A stretch of 64,000 nucleotides of DNA from Roseibium suaedae (GCF_900142725.1 NZ_FRBW01000002.1:958710-1022709); one strand, 5' to 3'. Positions 18,669-28,794 are shown, counted from the stretch's first letter. The notes: a model not told the origin generated them from the letters alone. A program made the numbers and translations.

Positions 18669-19595
18669 ATGAGCGCCCCTTCCCCTGAACAACGCGGCGG
18701 CCCCGTGCCCGATGGGATCGAGATCAAGAAGGAAACCGCAACCGCGTGGTTTGCCGAGCTTCGGGACCGGATCTGCCGGGCGTTTGAAGCGCTGGAAGAC
18801 GAGATCGGCGCACTGAACGGGCCCTTGGCGGATCAACCGGCTGGCCGGTTCGTACGCATCCCCTGGGAGCGCACCGACAGTACGGGCGCGAAGGGTGGTG
18901 GTGGCGTCATGTCCATGATGCATGGGCGCGTGTTCGAGAAGGTCGGCGTCCATGTCTCCACCGTTCATGGCGAGTTTTCTCCCGAGTTCCGGGGGCAGAT
19001 CCCCGGAGCAAGCGAAGACCCGCGTTTCTGGGCCTCCGGCATCAGCCTGATTGCGCACCCCCAGAACCCGCATGTACCGGCCGTGCACATGAACACTCGC
19101 ATGGTGGTTACCACCCGCCAGTGGTTTGGCGGCGGCGCGGACCTGACACCGGTTCTGGATGCCCGCCGTACCCAGGAAGACCCGGACACGCAAGCCTTCC
19201 ATGCTGCCATGGAAGCTGCCTGCGCAGGCCATGATGTCGCGGATTATCCGGCCTACAAGGCCTGGTGCGACGAGTATTTCTTCCTGAAACACCGCAATGA
19301 GCCGCGCGGTATTGGCGGGATCTTCTATGACTATCTCCACAGCGGTCGCTGGGAAGCGGACTTCGCCTTCACCCAGGAAGTCGGCAAGGCATTCCACCGC
19401 ATTTATCCGGAGTTGGTGCGCAAGAATTTTCTGAAGACCTGGAGCGAAGCCGAACGCGAAGAACAGCTGATCCGGCGCGGACGCTATGTGGAATACAATC
19501 TGCTCTTCGACCGAGGCACTATCTTTGGCCTGAAGACCGGTGGCAACGTCGCCTCGATCCTGTCTTCCATGCCGCCTGTGGTGAAATGGCCGTAA
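18669..19595 (+). CDS. hemF: oxygen-dependent coproporphyrinogen-III oxidase
   Basis: The aerobic enzyme that decarboxylates coproporphyrinogen III to protoporphyrinogen IX in haem synthesis. The 308-residue protein shows the family signatures [18 protein letters not shown] and the segment [10 protein letters not shown], as well as the C-terminal [15 protein letters not shown]. The start at ATG 18669 gives the normal length, with GGAG a little further upstream than usual. Haem demand is consistent with the bc1 operon in the window. A hairpin at 19605-19635 ends the transcript. Confidence 0.95.
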   Translation: MSAPSPEQRGGPVPDGIEIKKETATAWFAELRDRICRAFEALEDEIGALNGPLADQPAGRFVRIPWERTDSTGAKGGGGVMSMMHGRVFEKVGVHVSTVHGEFSPEFRGQIPGASEDPRFWASGISLIAHPQNPHVPAVHMNTRMVVTTRQWFGGGADLTPVLDARRTQEDPDTQAFHAAMEAACAGHDVADYPAYKAWCDEYFFLKHRNEPRGIGGIFYDYLHSGRWEADFAFTQEVGKAFHRIYPELVRKNFLKTWSEAEREEQLIRRGRYVEYNLLFDRGTIFGLKTGGNVASILSSMPPVVKWP

Positions 19596-19604
19596 GCTGA
19601 CGGC

Positions 19605-19635
19605 CAGGCGGCAGACCTTGAAAGGTCTCCGCCTG
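19605..19635. terminator. hairpin between convergent hemF and HD-GYP genes
   Basis: CAGGCGG-C-AGACCT / AGGTCT-CCGCCTG: 13 bp with one bulged C and a TGAA tetraloop. It lies between the convergent stops at 19595 and 19638. No T-tract, so the mode of termination is uncertain. Confidence 0.55.
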
Positions 19636-19637
19636 CG

Positions 19638-20729
19638 CTAGCGGGCCACCCGGCGCGGGACGTTGACATCCGCCGGGAAAATCACGGGCCTGAATTGCTT
19701 CAGGAGCTGCTGGTCGATCTTGCCCTTCATCTCGACAAGTACAGAAAATGCCTGACGCGGGCTGTAGCTTTCCTTGTATGACCGACGCTCGGTCAATGCC
19801 GCATAGATATCGCAGATCGTGATCAGCCGGACAGCTGGGCCGATCTGATCGGCCGTCAACCCTTCCGGATAGCCACTTCCATCCAGATACTCATGGTGGC
19901 TCACCATCATCTTGATGATTTCGGACGGCACTTCCGAGTGCTGCTCAATGAGTTCCCGGCCAAAGACAGGATGCTTCCTGATCAGCTCCATTTCCTGCGG
20001 ATCGAGCTTGCCTGGCTTGTCCAGGATCGAAAGTGGAATCCGCACCTTGCCCAGATCATGAATCAGCGCACCGGCGCTGATGAAAGCCTTTTGCCGCTCA
20101 GACAGCCCAAGCGCCTCCGCAAAGGCGACCGCATAGACCGTCACCAGCATGGAATGGCAGAATGTATGGCTGTGATGGCTTTGCACTGCCCCGAGCAAGG
20201 CATCGAGACCGTCGGCATTCAATGCCTCACCGATCTTCTTGTGCATCGTCATGGCTGCCTCGACCGGCAGTGCCATATTCAGCACTGCGGCAATCGATGC
20301 GTCTTCCAGCAAAGCGCAACCGGCAACCACAGCTTGAGCCGTCTTCTCCGGTGTTTCTGTATCCAGAGCGGGTAGTCCATATTTTCCGAACCGGCCCCTG
20401 AGAAGATTGATGAGCCCATCAACGCCACTACGGCGATCGACAACATTCGACAAGCCAATTGCCTTGGCTTGTACGAGGTCTTTCCGCTTTGAAAAATCTG
20501 CAAGACCCAGCCGCTCGATGGCCGGGTGGAGATCGAGCTTGGATTTGAAGGTTTTCAGATCCGTGCCAGTCGCCCCTTCGATATCGGCAATAACAATCGC
20601 GACATTGGCGAGGGATACCTCGGCGAGATCGGAAAAGCAGATGGTTTGGCCGGGAAAAATACATGCAGCGGCTGTGAGCGCCTCAGCGCACTGATCCAAA
20701 TCTGCAGACAGAAACAAGACGTTCTGCAT
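19638..20729 (-). CDS. HD-GYP domain cyclic-di-GMP phosphodiesterase
   Basis: A 363-residue protein with an N-terminal receiver-like domain (about residues 1-115) and a C-terminal HD-GYP domain. The metal-binding and catalytic motifs are intact: HDLGK, HPVFGRELIEQH and HHEYLDGSGYP. HD-GYP enzymes hydrolyse cyclic-di-GMP to GMP and often control motility. The N-terminal domain lacks the usual acidic pair after strand 1, so it may not be phosphorylated. ATG 20729 has GGAGG seven bases upstream; a longer frame starts with unlikely sequence. Downstream of cca on the same strand with about 100 bases between. Confidence 0.9.
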   Translation of the reverse strand: MQNVLFLSADLDQCAEALTAAACIFPGQTICFSDLAEVSLANVAIVIADIEGATGTDLKTFKSKLDLHPAIERLGLADFSKRKDLVQAKAIGLSNVVDRRSGVDGLINLLRGRFGKYGLPALDTETPEKTAQAVVAGCALLEDASIAAVLNMALPVEAAMTMHKKIGEALNADGLDALLGAVQSHHSHTFCHSMLVTVYAVAFAEALGLSERQKAFISAGALIHDLGKVRIPLSILDKPGKLDPQEMELIRKHPVFGRELIEQHSEVPSEIIKMMVSHHEYLDGSGYPEGLTADQIGPAVRLITICDIYAALTERRSYKESYSPRQAFSVLVEMKGKIDQQLLKQFRPVIFPADVNVPRRVAR

Positions 20730-20833
20730 TTCCCCACCTCCGACTATCCGGACAGTAGGGAGGAAGGTGTAAACAAAGCCTTCCAAATATCCTCATCCGG
20801 ACATCTACGTAGCCTTTGACCTCTTGCTACGTC

Positions 20834-22069
20834 TTATTCGCCGGACATTACATGCGAAAGGCAAACAAGCAATTCACTGCGGTCCATTTTTAAACCGTCA
20901 GCAATCCATATAGTTTCCAATTTCTTTAAATATGTTCCTATATCCGGGCCGGGCTTGATACCAAGCGCGATCAGGTCCGATCCCGACACCGGAAACTTTG
21001 GCTCAGAGCAGGCGAGAATCTCTGCCAAAAGGGCCGTAGTCCGCTCAACGGGCCACCGTTCTGACGCGGTATGCAAAAGCACGCCTGACACCAGGGCGTC
21101 CTTGCCGTAGAGGAAAATCATCTCCTTCAGACGGGATGACAGTCTGTTCCCCAGCGCGGCCACCCTCCGCTCGCCCGCAAGACCCTGGACCATCCGGTCC
21201 CGCTCTGCATTGGACAGGCGCAACCTTTGGGCAAGGCGCTCGCCATCTTCCTCGACAAAGCCGGCAAGAGCCGCAAGGCCAAGAGCTGGGTCCTGCACGC
21301 CAGGAACGATATCGCTGAAGGCGCGAAACGCGGCAAACCGTCCGGGGCGGGAAACGCCGCCAAGAATGACCGGCAGGATGCCTGCTTCCTGCATAGCCTG
21401 AAGGCATGCCGAAGCCAGAGGTGCCAAGACTAGGCGTTTCATCTCCGCCCCTACCCGCTCTCCGGAAAGCTGCGTCAGCCCGAGGCGGAGAGACGTGCAG
21501 GCAGCAAGCCCGGCCGCATCAAGGGCCCCACGTCCATAGCTTGCATGAATGCGGAAGAAACGGAGAATGCGCAGATAATCCTCCCGGATCCGCTGTTCCG
21601 GATTGCCGATGAACCGGATCCTGCGGGCCAGACAGTCTTCCAGCCCTCCCAGCGGATCATGAATCCGTCCATCTCGTCCTGCATAGAGCGCGTTGAGGGT
21701 GAAATCCCGACGCAGCGCATCCTTTGTCCAGTCCCGGCCGAAATGTACCTTGGCCTGCCTGCCAAAAGTCTCGACATCCTCTCTGAGGGTTGTCACCTCA
21801 TAGGGAAGGCCGCCGCTGACGATGGTGATGGTTCCGTGGTCAATGCCGGTCGGTACGGGCTTGAGCCCTGCGGCCTTGGCACGGGCCATGACAGTCTGGG
21901 GCAAGGCGGTGGTCGCGATATCGACATCCCCGACAGGCTCGCCAAGAAGGCTATTGCGGACCGCGCCGCCAACAACACGGGCCTCATCCCCATCCTGCTC
22001 GATCGCGGCAAGGACAGCCTGCACCGAGGGGTGATGCAACCAGTCGGCATGCTCCAGAAAGCGGCTCAT
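20834..22069 (-). CDS. cca: CCA tRNA nucleotidyltransferase / poly(A) polymerase family
   Basis: A 411-residue class II nucleotidyltransferase. The active-site head domain has VVGGAVRNSLLG and DVDIATT with the two catalytic Asp; RRDFTLNAL and the ATP/CTP-selecting EDYLRILRFFRIHASYG follow, all typical of the alphaproteobacterial CCA-adding enzyme. It adds or repairs the CCA end of tRNAs. The ATG directly follows the stop of the DUF6111 gene (TAG-ATG), so the genes are co-translated. Confidence 0.93.
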   Translation of the reverse strand: MSRFLEHADWLHHPSVQAVLAAIEQDGDEARVVGGAVRNSLLGEPVGDVDIATTALPQTVMARAKAAGLKPVPTGIDHGTITIVSGGLPYEVTTLREDVETFGRQAKVHFGRDWTKDALRRDFTLNALYAGRDGRIHDPLGGLEDCLARRIRFIGNPEQRIREDYLRILRFFRIHASYGRGALDAAGLAACTSLRLGLTQLSGERVGAEMKRLVLAPLASACLQAMQEAGILPVILGGVSRPGRFAAFRAFSDIVPGVQDPALGLAALAGFVEEDGERLAQRLRLSNAERDRMVQGLAGERRVAALGNRLSSRLKEMIFLYGKDALVSGVLLHTASERWPVERTTALLAEILACSEPKFPVSGSDLIALGIKPGPDIGTYLKKLETIWIADGLKMDRSELLVCLSHVMSGE

Positions 22070-22330
22070 CTATTGGTACCGGCCCGGCACGAACACGCCA
22101 TCTTCCATATGGGAGGGAATATACTCCGCCCCGTCTGGCGCCTCACGGTAGCTTGCAAACAGCCCCAGACTGACAAGAACCAGCGCGATACCGGCAAGCG
22201 CCAGCCAGCGCAGCGGCCCCTTACGCCATTCTTCCGAGGTCTGTTCCTTCTTTTGCAGCCAGAGCCAAAGGGCATAGCCCATGAAGGGCAGCAGAAAGAG
22301 AAGGACGTGAGACAGAACAACCCGCAGCAT
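22070..22330 (-). CDS. DUF6111 family small membrane protein
   Basis: An 86-residue protein with two membrane helices (about residues 5-25 and 43-62) and a conserved-looking C-terminus (PSHMEDGVFVPGRY). It overlaps the CoA pyrophosphatase stop by one base (TGATG) and abuts cca. This arrangement is conserved in Hyphomicrobiales from what I know of the family; no function is established. Confidence 0.82.
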   Translation of the reverse strand: MLRVVLSHVLLFLLPFMGYALWLWLQKKEQTSEEWRKGPLRWLALAGIALVLVSLGLFASYREAPDGAEYIPSHMEDGVFVPGRYQ

Positions 22331-23025
22331 CAGCCATATACCGTTTCATAGAGGGACCGGATGATGCCGGCGGTTACACCCCAGATGTACCGCTCGCCAT
22401 AGGGCATCGCGTAAAAATATCGGGGCTTTCCTTCCCAGTCCCGGCTCTGTTTCAGGTGGTTGGCCGGGTTCATCAGAAAGGACAGCGGAACTTCGAAGAT
22501 ATCGGCAACCTCACCCGGATTTGGCTGAAGCGAAAATCCTGGCCGGATCCCCGCCACGACCGGCGTGACCTTGTAGCCGGATCCGGTCAGATAGGGAGCA
22601 AGTTCAGCTACCTTCTCGACAGAGTGAGGATCCAGCCCGATCTCCTCATTTGCTTCCCGGAGCGCGGCCTGCCAGGGACCACCGTCCGTGCCGTCGATCT
22701 TGCCTCCGGGAAAGGCTATCTGACCGGCATGGGAGCTGAGGTGAGGTGTGCGCAGGGTGAGAATGACGGTAGGTTCCGCCTCGTGAATGACCACCGGGAT
22801 CAGCACGGCAGCGTCCCGCGGTGCGCCGGTCCAGCGGGCATAGGGGCCCAGATCCGGGTTCAGCACATGGTCGCCCGTGTCCCGCGCCATCCGTCCTGCA
22901 GCCAGACGCAGCAACTGGGAGCGGAAGCTGTCATAGCTTGCGTTTCCCGGGCTGGCGTTTCCTGGCTCCAGCGGATGCCGTTCCCCTGCCGGTCTGTCTT
23001 CCAAGCCCCTCATCACCTGACCCAT
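22330..23025 (-). CDS. CoA pyrophosphatase, Nudix family
   Basis: A 231-residue Nudix hydrolase of the CoA branch. The Nudix box is present as GGKIDGTDGGPWQAALREANEEIG, quoted here only as its ends GGKIDG and REANEEIG, and the upstream SSHAGQIAFPGG matches the CoA-pyrophosphatase signature. It cleaves CoA or acyl-CoA to 3',5'-ADP and phosphopantetheine and may clear oxidised CoA. The first gene after DUF1285 in a four-gene set ending in cca. Confidence 0.88.
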   Translation of the reverse strand: MGQVMRGLEDRPAGERHPLEPGNASPGNASYDSFRSQLLRLAAGRMARDTGDHVLNPDLGPYARWTGAPRDAAVLIPVVIHEAEPTVILTLRTPHLSSHAGQIAFPGGKIDGTDGGPWQAALREANEEIGLDPHSVEKVAELAPYLTGSGYKVTPVVAGIRPGFSLQPNPGEVADIFEVPLSFLMNPANHLKQSRDWEGKPRYFYAMPYGERYIWGVTAGIIRSLYETVYG

Positions 23026-23072
23026 TTCCTGCCTTGTTCGCGTTTCCAGCTTAAGAACTTCATGCGCTTGTG

Positions 23073-23666
23073 TCAGGTCCCTGACGACTGTTCCGGAACC
23101 GGGAAGAATGCCCCCTTGCTCCAGATGCCAAAGCGTCCGGCACCTTCCGGATCGGCGTCCGACATGTGCTCGGCCAATTCGTAAAGCAGCGGTCTTGCAA
23201 ACAGGGCTTCCAGCCTGCCTCTCACCAGAACATAGGGCTTCAGGCCGCCGTTTGCCTCATTGATCTCAAAGCGCAAGGGATGATCCGCACCAACTTCGAT
23301 CAAGTCACCGACGTTGGTTCGAAGGGTCAGTGCCTGTTCCCTCTCTGCCCCCTGCACATCCATCTCCACCGCCAGGAACGGCGCATCCTCGACGGTTATT
23401 CCCACCTTTTCCACAGGGGTCACGAGATAGTGACGGCCATCTTCATCCCGGCGCAGCACGGAGGCGAACAGGCGGACCAGAGGTTCACGGCCAATTGGGG
23501 TGCCCATGTAGTGCCAGCTGCCGTCCCGGGCGATGCGGATGTCCAGATCACCGCAAAATGGCGGATTCCACTTGTCGACCGGAGGCTTTCCCTTGCCGGA
23601 ACTGCCCGCACGGTTGATCAGGGCCGCAAGTCCTGCCGGCAGATCCCGGGTGGCGATGTCCGTCAT
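23073..23666 (-). CDS. DUF1285 domain-containing protein
   Basis: A 197-residue cytosolic protein beginning with a short Ala/Leu helix and continuing with the DUF1285 fold: PPFCGDLDIRIARDGSWHYMG, quoted as PPFCGDLDI and WHYMGTPI, then VRLFASVLRRDEDG and YLVTPVEK. The function is unknown; structures of the family show a compact two-domain protein. GGAGGAGG precedes ATG 23666. It begins the operon DUF1285, CoA pyrophosphatase, DUF6111, cca, and is divergent from the MoxR operon. Confidence 0.88.
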   Translation of the reverse strand: MTDIATRDLPAGLAALINRAGSSGKGKPPVDKWNPPFCGDLDIRIARDGSWHYMGTPIGREPLVRLFASVLRRDEDGRHYLVTPVEKVGITVEDAPFLAVEMDVQGAEREQALTLRTNVGDLIEVGADHPLRFEINEANGGLKPYVLVRGRLEALFARPLLYELAEHMSDADPEGAGRFGIWSKGAFFPVPEQSSGT

Positions 23667-23990
23667 CCCTGTGCCTCCTCCAAGGGGGTGATCAAACCAA
23701 AGGAACCGGATTGTCCCTGCCCCGGTTTTGTCCGCGTTTTCAAAGGCTCATTCCCCCTGTTGCATTTATCAAGGGTCACTGTCCCGCCTGAATTTGCCGC
23801 TTATCTAACCGACAATATGGTGTCAAACTGCACGAGTCGCGAGACTTGCGCGCCTGAAAGCCTCCTAAACGGGCATTTTTCCTGCCTGAGGGATGGTGAA
23901 AATGGCCTGCGGCATGACAAGATTGCCCCATCAGAAGGGCCGTTCCGGACCTGCCTCATCTGGAACCGCGCCCAGTCAGGAAGGTACACG
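23667..23990. other. divergent intergenic region, no gene
   Basis: 324 bases between the DUF1285 operon (leftward) and the MoxR operon (rightward). It should hold both promoters. A weak candidate for the rightward one is TTGCCG at 23794 with TATGGT 16 bases later, but the match is poor. No gene or hairpin of note was seen. Confidence 0.4.
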
Positions 23991-25007
23991 ATGAGCGTCA
24001 TGAGCCAGCCCCCCGCCTCCACAGACATGAGCGCGATTGCCGAGACCGCAGAAGCTGCCCTGGCGACGATAACCGGCGCAAAGGCGGAAATCGGACGCAT
24101 CATCTTCGGTCAGGAGAACGTGGTCGAGCAGACGCTGGTCACCATCCTGTCGGGTGGACACGGCCTTCTCGTCGGCGTGCCCGGCTTGGCCAAAACCAAG
24201 CTCGTCGAAACGCTTGGCACGGTGCTTGGCCTTGATGCCCGCCGCATTCAGTTCACTCCGGACCTGATGCCCTCCGACATCCTTGGCTCCGAAGTCATGG
24301 AGCAGGCCGCTGACGGCAGCAGAGCCTTCCGCTTCATCAAGGGGCCGGTGTTCTCCCAGCTTCTGATGGCCGACGAAATCAACCGCGCCAGCCCCCGCAC
24401 CCAGTCAGCCCTGCTGCAGGCGATGCAGGAATATCATGTGACGGTGGCAGGCCAGTCTCATGATCTTCCCCGTCCCTTCCATGTGCTGGCCACCCAGAAC
24501 CCGCTGGAACAGGAGGGAACCTATCCTCTGCCTGAAGCCCAGCTCGACCGCTTCCTGATGCAGATCGACGTGCATTATCCGGACCTTGCCTCCGAACGGC
24601 AGATCCTTCTGGCAACCACGGGCGCCGAGCAGGCTCACGCCCAACCCGCCATGACCAGCGACGAACTCGCCAGCTTCCAGCAGCTGGTGCGCCGCATGCC
24701 CGTTGGCGAATCCGTTGTCGAGGCAATCCTGACCCTCGTCCGGTCCGCCCGCCCGGCGGAAGACGGCGGCTCCAGCGACCTGCAAAAGCTGATTGCCTGG
24801 GGCCCTGGCCCCCGTGCCAGCCAGGCGCTGATGCTGACCGTGCGCGCAAGAGCGCTGGTTGATGGACGCCTTGCCCCATCTGTCGATGACGTTCTGGCCC
24901 TCGCCGAACCGATCCTGCAGCACCGTATGGCACTGACCTTTGCGGCGCGGGCAGACGGGCACAATGTGCGCAGTGTCATTTCCCAGCTCAAGGCAAAGCT
25001 GGGCTGA
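23991..25007 (+). CDS. MoxR family AAA+ ATPase
   Basis: A 338-residue AAA+ ATPase of the MoxR group. Walker A is GVPGLAKT, Walker B LLMADEINRAS, sensor 1 ATQNPLEQEGTYPLPEAQLDRF (quoted in part: ATQNPLEQEGTYPLPEAQL), all diagnostic of MoxR. These ATPases act with vWA-domain proteins as chaperones or metal-insertion machines. ATG 23991 has AGGAAGG upstream, while the reading frame extends far further without family similarity. First of four genes with DUF58, DUF4159 and vWA-like proteins. Confidence 0.93.
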   Translation: MSVMSQPPASTDMSAIAETAEAALATITGAKAEIGRIIFGQENVVEQTLVTILSGGHGLLVGVPGLAKTKLVETLGTVLGLDARRIQFTPDLMPSDILGSEVMEQAADGSRAFRFIKGPVFSQLLMADEINRASPRTQSALLQAMQEYHVTVAGQSHDLPRPFHVLATQNPLEQEGTYPLPEAQLDRFLMQIDVHYPDLASERQILLATTGAEQAHAQPAMTSDELASFQQLVRRMPVGESVVEAILTLVRSARPAEDGGSSDLQKLIAWGPGPRASQALMLTVRARALVDGRLAPSVDDVLALAEPILQHRMALTFAARADGHNVRSVISQLKAKLG

Positions 25008-25036
25008 GACAATCCCGCGGAAAGAGGGCTCCAGCC

Positions 25037-25957
25037 ATGGCGGAACGCCAGCAGGACGGCATAACGGATCAGGATTCCTGGCCTTCGGTCATCGGGGAAG
25101 CCCGTTCGCTTGCCGAAGCCCTGCCGGATCTTTTCGTCGAGGCAAGCCAGGTTGCGAGCGCAATGATTGCCGGCTGGCACGGGCGCAGACGCTCCGGGCC
25201 GGGTGAAAGCTTCTGGCAGTTCCGCCCCTTCAACATGGGCGAACCCGCAAGACGCATCGACTGGCGCCGCTCCGCAAAGGACGACAGTCTTTATGTCCGC
25301 GAGCGCGAGTGGGAACAGGCCCATACGGTCTGGCTCTGGCCGGATCTCTCCGTCTCCATGAATTTCCGGTCCCGGCTCTCGCCGGTTCTCAAACGCGACC
25401 GGGCCGTTGTCCTGATGCTGGCGCTGGCGGAAATGCTGGCGACCTCCGGCGAGCGGGTCGGCTTGCCTGGCCTAAGCCGGTCACTATCGGGGCGCAACTC
25501 CGCAGAAACGCTGGCGCAGATCCTGTCGCACACCCCTGCCCCCGAAGCTCTTCCGGAAACCGCGGGCATCAAGCGCTTCTCTGATATCGTGCTGATCTCG
25601 GACTTTCTCGATCCCGTATCGGAAATCACGGCCTGGATGTCTCACGCCGCAGGTCTTGGGGCGCGGGGGCACATCGTTCAGGTTCTGGACCCTATCGAGG
25701 AAACCTTTCCCTTCGATGGGAGGGTGGAGTTTCACGATCAGGAACGGGGCACTCGCCTGACCACAGGTCGGGCGGAAAGCTGGCGGGAAGCTTATCAGGA
25801 ACGGCTTGAACGGCACCGGGCAGAGTTGAAGGATGCTGCCCGCCGGGCGGGCTGGACCTTCATTCTGCATCACACGGACCGGTCTGCCGCCGAGCCCCTG
25901 CTTGCCCTGCACGCCGCACTTTCGGGAGGCGGATCGCCTTCTCATGGAGGATTTTGA
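25037..25957 (+). CDS. DUF58 domain-containing protein
   Basis: A 306-residue protein carrying the DUF58 core: GESFWQFRPFNMGEPARRI followed by DWRRSAKDDSLYVRE, then a vWA-like half with VWLWPDLSVSM, in which DLSVS is a MIDAS-type D-x-S-x-S. DUF58 proteins are nearly always encoded next to MoxR and are thought to be its substrate-recognition partner. It is 29 bases after moxR and overlaps or abuts the next gene. Confidence 0.92.
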   Translation: MAERQQDGITDQDSWPSVIGEARSLAEALPDLFVEASQVASAMIAGWHGRRRSGPGESFWQFRPFNMGEPARRIDWRRSAKDDSLYVREREWEQAHTVWLWPDLSVSMNFRSRLSPVLKRDRAVVLMLALAEMLATSGERVGLPGLSRSLSGRNSAETLAQILSHTPAPEALPETAGIKRFSDIVLISDFLDPVSEITAWMSHAAGLGARGHIVQVLDPIEETFPFDGRVEFHDQERGTRLTTGRAESWREAYQERLERHRAELKDAARRAGWTFILHHTDRSAAEPLLALHAALSGGGSPSHGGF

Positions 25958-25962
25958 CCGAC

Positions 25963-28794
25963 ATGGGGTTCCTGCCGATTGCCTTTTCCTCTCCCTGGAT
26001 CCTGACCGCCCTGGCGCTGCTGCCGGTCATCTGGTGGCTGTTGCGCCTGACCCCGCCGCGCCCGAAGCAAGTGCCCTTTCCACCGACCCGGCTGCTGCTC
26101 GACATCGAGGAGCGGGAGGAAACGCCGCAACGCAGTCCCTGGTGGCTGACACTTCTCAGACTGCTGCTCGCAGCCATTCTCATCATCGCCCTTGCCGGTC
26201 CGGTCTGGCGCCCTGCCAAGGACGTTGCCATGAACGACGGACCGCTCTGGGTCCTGCTCGACAACGGCTGGACCGCAGCCAGCAGCTGGACCGAGCGGTC
26301 AGCTGCCGCTGACCGCATTCTGTCCGACGCATCCCGAACTGGCCGGCCTGTCCTGCTGGTCGCCACGGCCGATGGACCGGCCCAATCCTTCGAGCCAGGC
26401 AGCGCTGTCGCCGCACAGGACCGGCTGCGGGCCTTGGAACCCCGTCCCTGGACCGCAAACCGTGGTGAACTGACCACAGGCCTGCGCAAGAGCGCCGGGA
26501 ACGTCACGCCCGGTGCCATCATCTGGCTGTCTGACCGCACCCAGCCCGACAGCGGCACCACCTTCCAGCAGGACCTCTCCCGAATTGCCGGCGGCACACC
26601 CGTCACCGTCTATCAGGGGCTTGGCATTCCGATGGGACTGAAGTCCCTCGACAACACTGCGCAGGCTTTGAATGTCACCGTCCTCCGGCATCCGGAGGAC
26701 AGCAGACCGGCTGCCATCCTGACAGCGCTGGACCTGAAAGGCGTCCCGCTGGCGGAGACGGCCGTTCAGTTTGATGCGGATGCCACTGAGGCCGTTGCCA
26801 AGTTCGATCTGCCGAGCGAGCTGCGCAATGACATTGCCCGTGTCGAGATTGCCGGAACCCAGGCAGCCGGGGCGGTACAGCTTCTGGATGACAGCTGGCG
26901 CCGCCGGGTGGTCGGCCTGATTTCCGGTGAAGCTGGAGATCTCGCCCAGCCGCTTCTCTCTCCGCTCTATTATCTGCAGCGTGCGCTCAGCCCCTTCTCC
27001 GATCTGCGCCTTCCTGAGCAGACGGATATCGCTGATGCGGTGCCCGAGCTGATCGATCAGGGCATTTCGGTATTGATCCTCGCGGATGTCGGGCGCCTGC
27101 CGGAGGATACTCGCGCCACCCTTTCGAAATGGGTGGAAGACGGCGGCATGCTGATCCGCTTTGCTGGTCCCCGCACGGCCGGGGGTACGGACGACCTGAT
27201 CCCCGTGACCTTGCGTGCCGGTGACCGCACCCTCGGTGGCAGCCTGTCCTGGAAACAGCCGCAAAAGCTCGCGACCTTTGCCGACACGTCTCCTTTCGCA
27301 GGGCTTGAAGTGCCCGATGAAGTGACCGTCAGCCGCCAGGTTCTGGCCGAACCCACCTCGGATCTTCCCGACAGGACCTGGGCAACACTGGAAGACGGCA
27401 CCCCGCTCGTCACCGCCAGCCAGACCGGCAAGGGCACCCTCGTGCTCTTCCATGTGACGGCTGACACGAACTGGTCCAACCTGCCTCTCTCCGGAACCTT
27501 CATTGATCTCCTGCGCCGCACGCTTGCGCTGGCAAGCTCTGGTGCTGCCACAGCCAACAGCTCTTCCGGTGCAGACCAGAGCGTGCTGCCGCCCCTGCGG
27601 TTGCTGGACGGCTTCGGCCGGTTCACCTCGCCCCCGGCAGACGTGACCCCGATCACGGTCGCTGACTTCCAGCATGCCTCAGCCAGCCGCAAGACGCCGG
27701 CCGGTCTCTATGGTTCGGAAGATGGCTTCCAGGCCCTCAACCTTCTCGGTCCGGAAGCCGCCCTTCTGCCTTTGGACCTCAGTGCCTTCAACGGCGCGGC
27801 AGACGTCAGAACCTATCCCTCCAATGACACAATGGATCTCAGAGCCATCCTGTTCTCGCTGGCCTTCCTGCTGCTGCTGATGGACGCCGCAGCGGTTATC
27901 CTGCTGATGGGTGGCATCAGCTGGCTGCGCCTGCGCCCCATGACATCCCGGGCAACCACGCGCGCCATGCTGCCCCTGGCCCTCGGCCTGTTGCTTGGTC
28001 TGGCCGCTCTTCCGGAGGATAGCCGGGCGCAAAGCTCCTCGGATGACGTGCGTGCCCTTGAAGCCACGCTGGAAACCCGGCTCGCCTATGTCATCACCGG
28101 CGTGCCGGAAATCGATGAGGCCAGCGCAGCAGGCCTTTCCGGTCTGAGCATGTTTCTGGCGGACAGAACCGCTCTGGAGCCAGGGTCCCCACTCGGGGTC
28201 GATATCTCCCGTGATGAGCTGGCCTTCTATTCGCTGCTCTATTGGCCGATCGATCCGGATGCGGAGAAACCAGATGCGCGGACGATTTCGCGCATCGACA
28301 CCTTCATGCGCAACGGCGGCACGATCCTGTTCGACACCCGAGATTCCCTGACATCCTCGACGACCAGCTTCGGCAGCACCCCTGCCACCTTGAAGCTGCG
28401 GGAAATTCTCGACGGGCTGGATATTCCGCCGCTGGAGCCCGTTCCACCGGATCACGTCCTGACCAAGACCTTCTATCTTCTGGACACCTTCCCCGGCCGT
28501 TACGCCACCAGCCCCCTGTGGGTCGAGAGCCTTGAGCAGACCGCGACCAATGGCGAGCGGCCTGTGCGCGCCGGGGATGGCGTGTCACCGATCATGATCA
28601 CCGGCAACGACTTCGCGGCTGCCTGGGCGGTCGATGACAGCGGATCCTTCCTTTACCCCACGGTGCCGGATGATCCGGTCCAGCGCGACTACGCCTTCCG
28701 CTCCGGGGTCAACATCGTCATGTATACGCTGACCGGCAACTACAAGGCCGATCAGGTTCACATTCCCGCGCTTCTGGAGCGCCTTGGCCAATGA
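25963..28794 (+). CDS. large membrane protein, BatA-like N-terminus and DUF4159
   Basis: About 943 residues. The N-terminus (1-90) is a BatA/aerotolerance-like segment with two membrane helices separated by the basic Pro-rich loop RLTPPRPKQVPFPP. A vWA-like region follows (VLLDNGWTAASSWT). Two more helices lie near residues 630-680, and the C-terminal 250 residues form a DUF4159 domain (LAYVITGVPEIDE, ELAFYSLLYWPIDPDA, MRNGGTILFDTRD), which resembles a class I glutamine-amidotransferase fold without obvious catalytic Cys. The start is uncertain: TTG at 25954 overlaps the DUF58 stop, ATG at 25963 is 12 bases after GGAGG; I chose the ATG. Function unknown; presumably a MoxR client or envelope complex. 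Confidence 0.85.
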   Translation: MGFLPIAFSSPWILTALALLPVIWWLLRLTPPRPKQVPFPPTRLLLDIEEREETPQRSPWWLTLLRLLLAAILIIALAGPVWRPAKDVAMNDGPLWVLLDNGWTAASSWTERSAAADRILSDASRTGRPVLLVATADGPAQSFEPGSAVAAQDRLRALEPRPWTANRGELTTGLRKSAGNVTPGAIIWLSDRTQPDSGTTFQQDLSRIAGGTPVTVYQGLGIPMGLKSLDNTAQALNVTVLRHPEDSRPAAILTALDLKGVPLAETAVQFDADATEAVAKFDLPSELRNDIARVEIAGTQAAGAVQLLDDSWRRRVVGLISGEAGDLAQPLLSPLYYLQRALSPFSDLRLPEQTDIADAVPELIDQGISVLILADVGRLPEDTRATLSKWVEDGGMLIRFAGPRTAGGTDDLIPVTLRAGDRTLGGSLSWKQPQKLATFADTSPFAGLEVPDEVTVSRQVLAEPTSDLPDRTWATLEDGTPLVTASQTGKGTLVLFHVTADTNWSNLPLSGTFIDLLRRTLALASSGAATANSSSGADQSVLPPLRLLDGFGRFTSPPADVTPITVADFQHASASRKTPAGLYGSEDGFQALNLLGPEAALLPLDLSAFNGAADVRTYPSNDTMDLRAILFSLAFLLLLMDAAAVILLMGGISWLRLRPMTSRATTRAMLPLALGLLLGLAALPEDSRAQSSSDDVRALEATLETRLAYVITGVPEIDEASAAGLSGLSMFLADRTALEPGSPLGVDISRDELAFYSLLYWPIDPDAEKPDARTISRIDTFMRNGGTILFDTRDSLTSSTTSFGSTPATLKLREILDGLDIPPLEPVPPDHVLTKTFYLLDTFPGRYATSPLWVESLEQTATNGERPVRAGDGVSPIMITGNDFAAAWAVDDSGSFLYPTVPDDPVQRDYAFRSGVNIVMYTLTGNYKADQVHIPALLERLGQ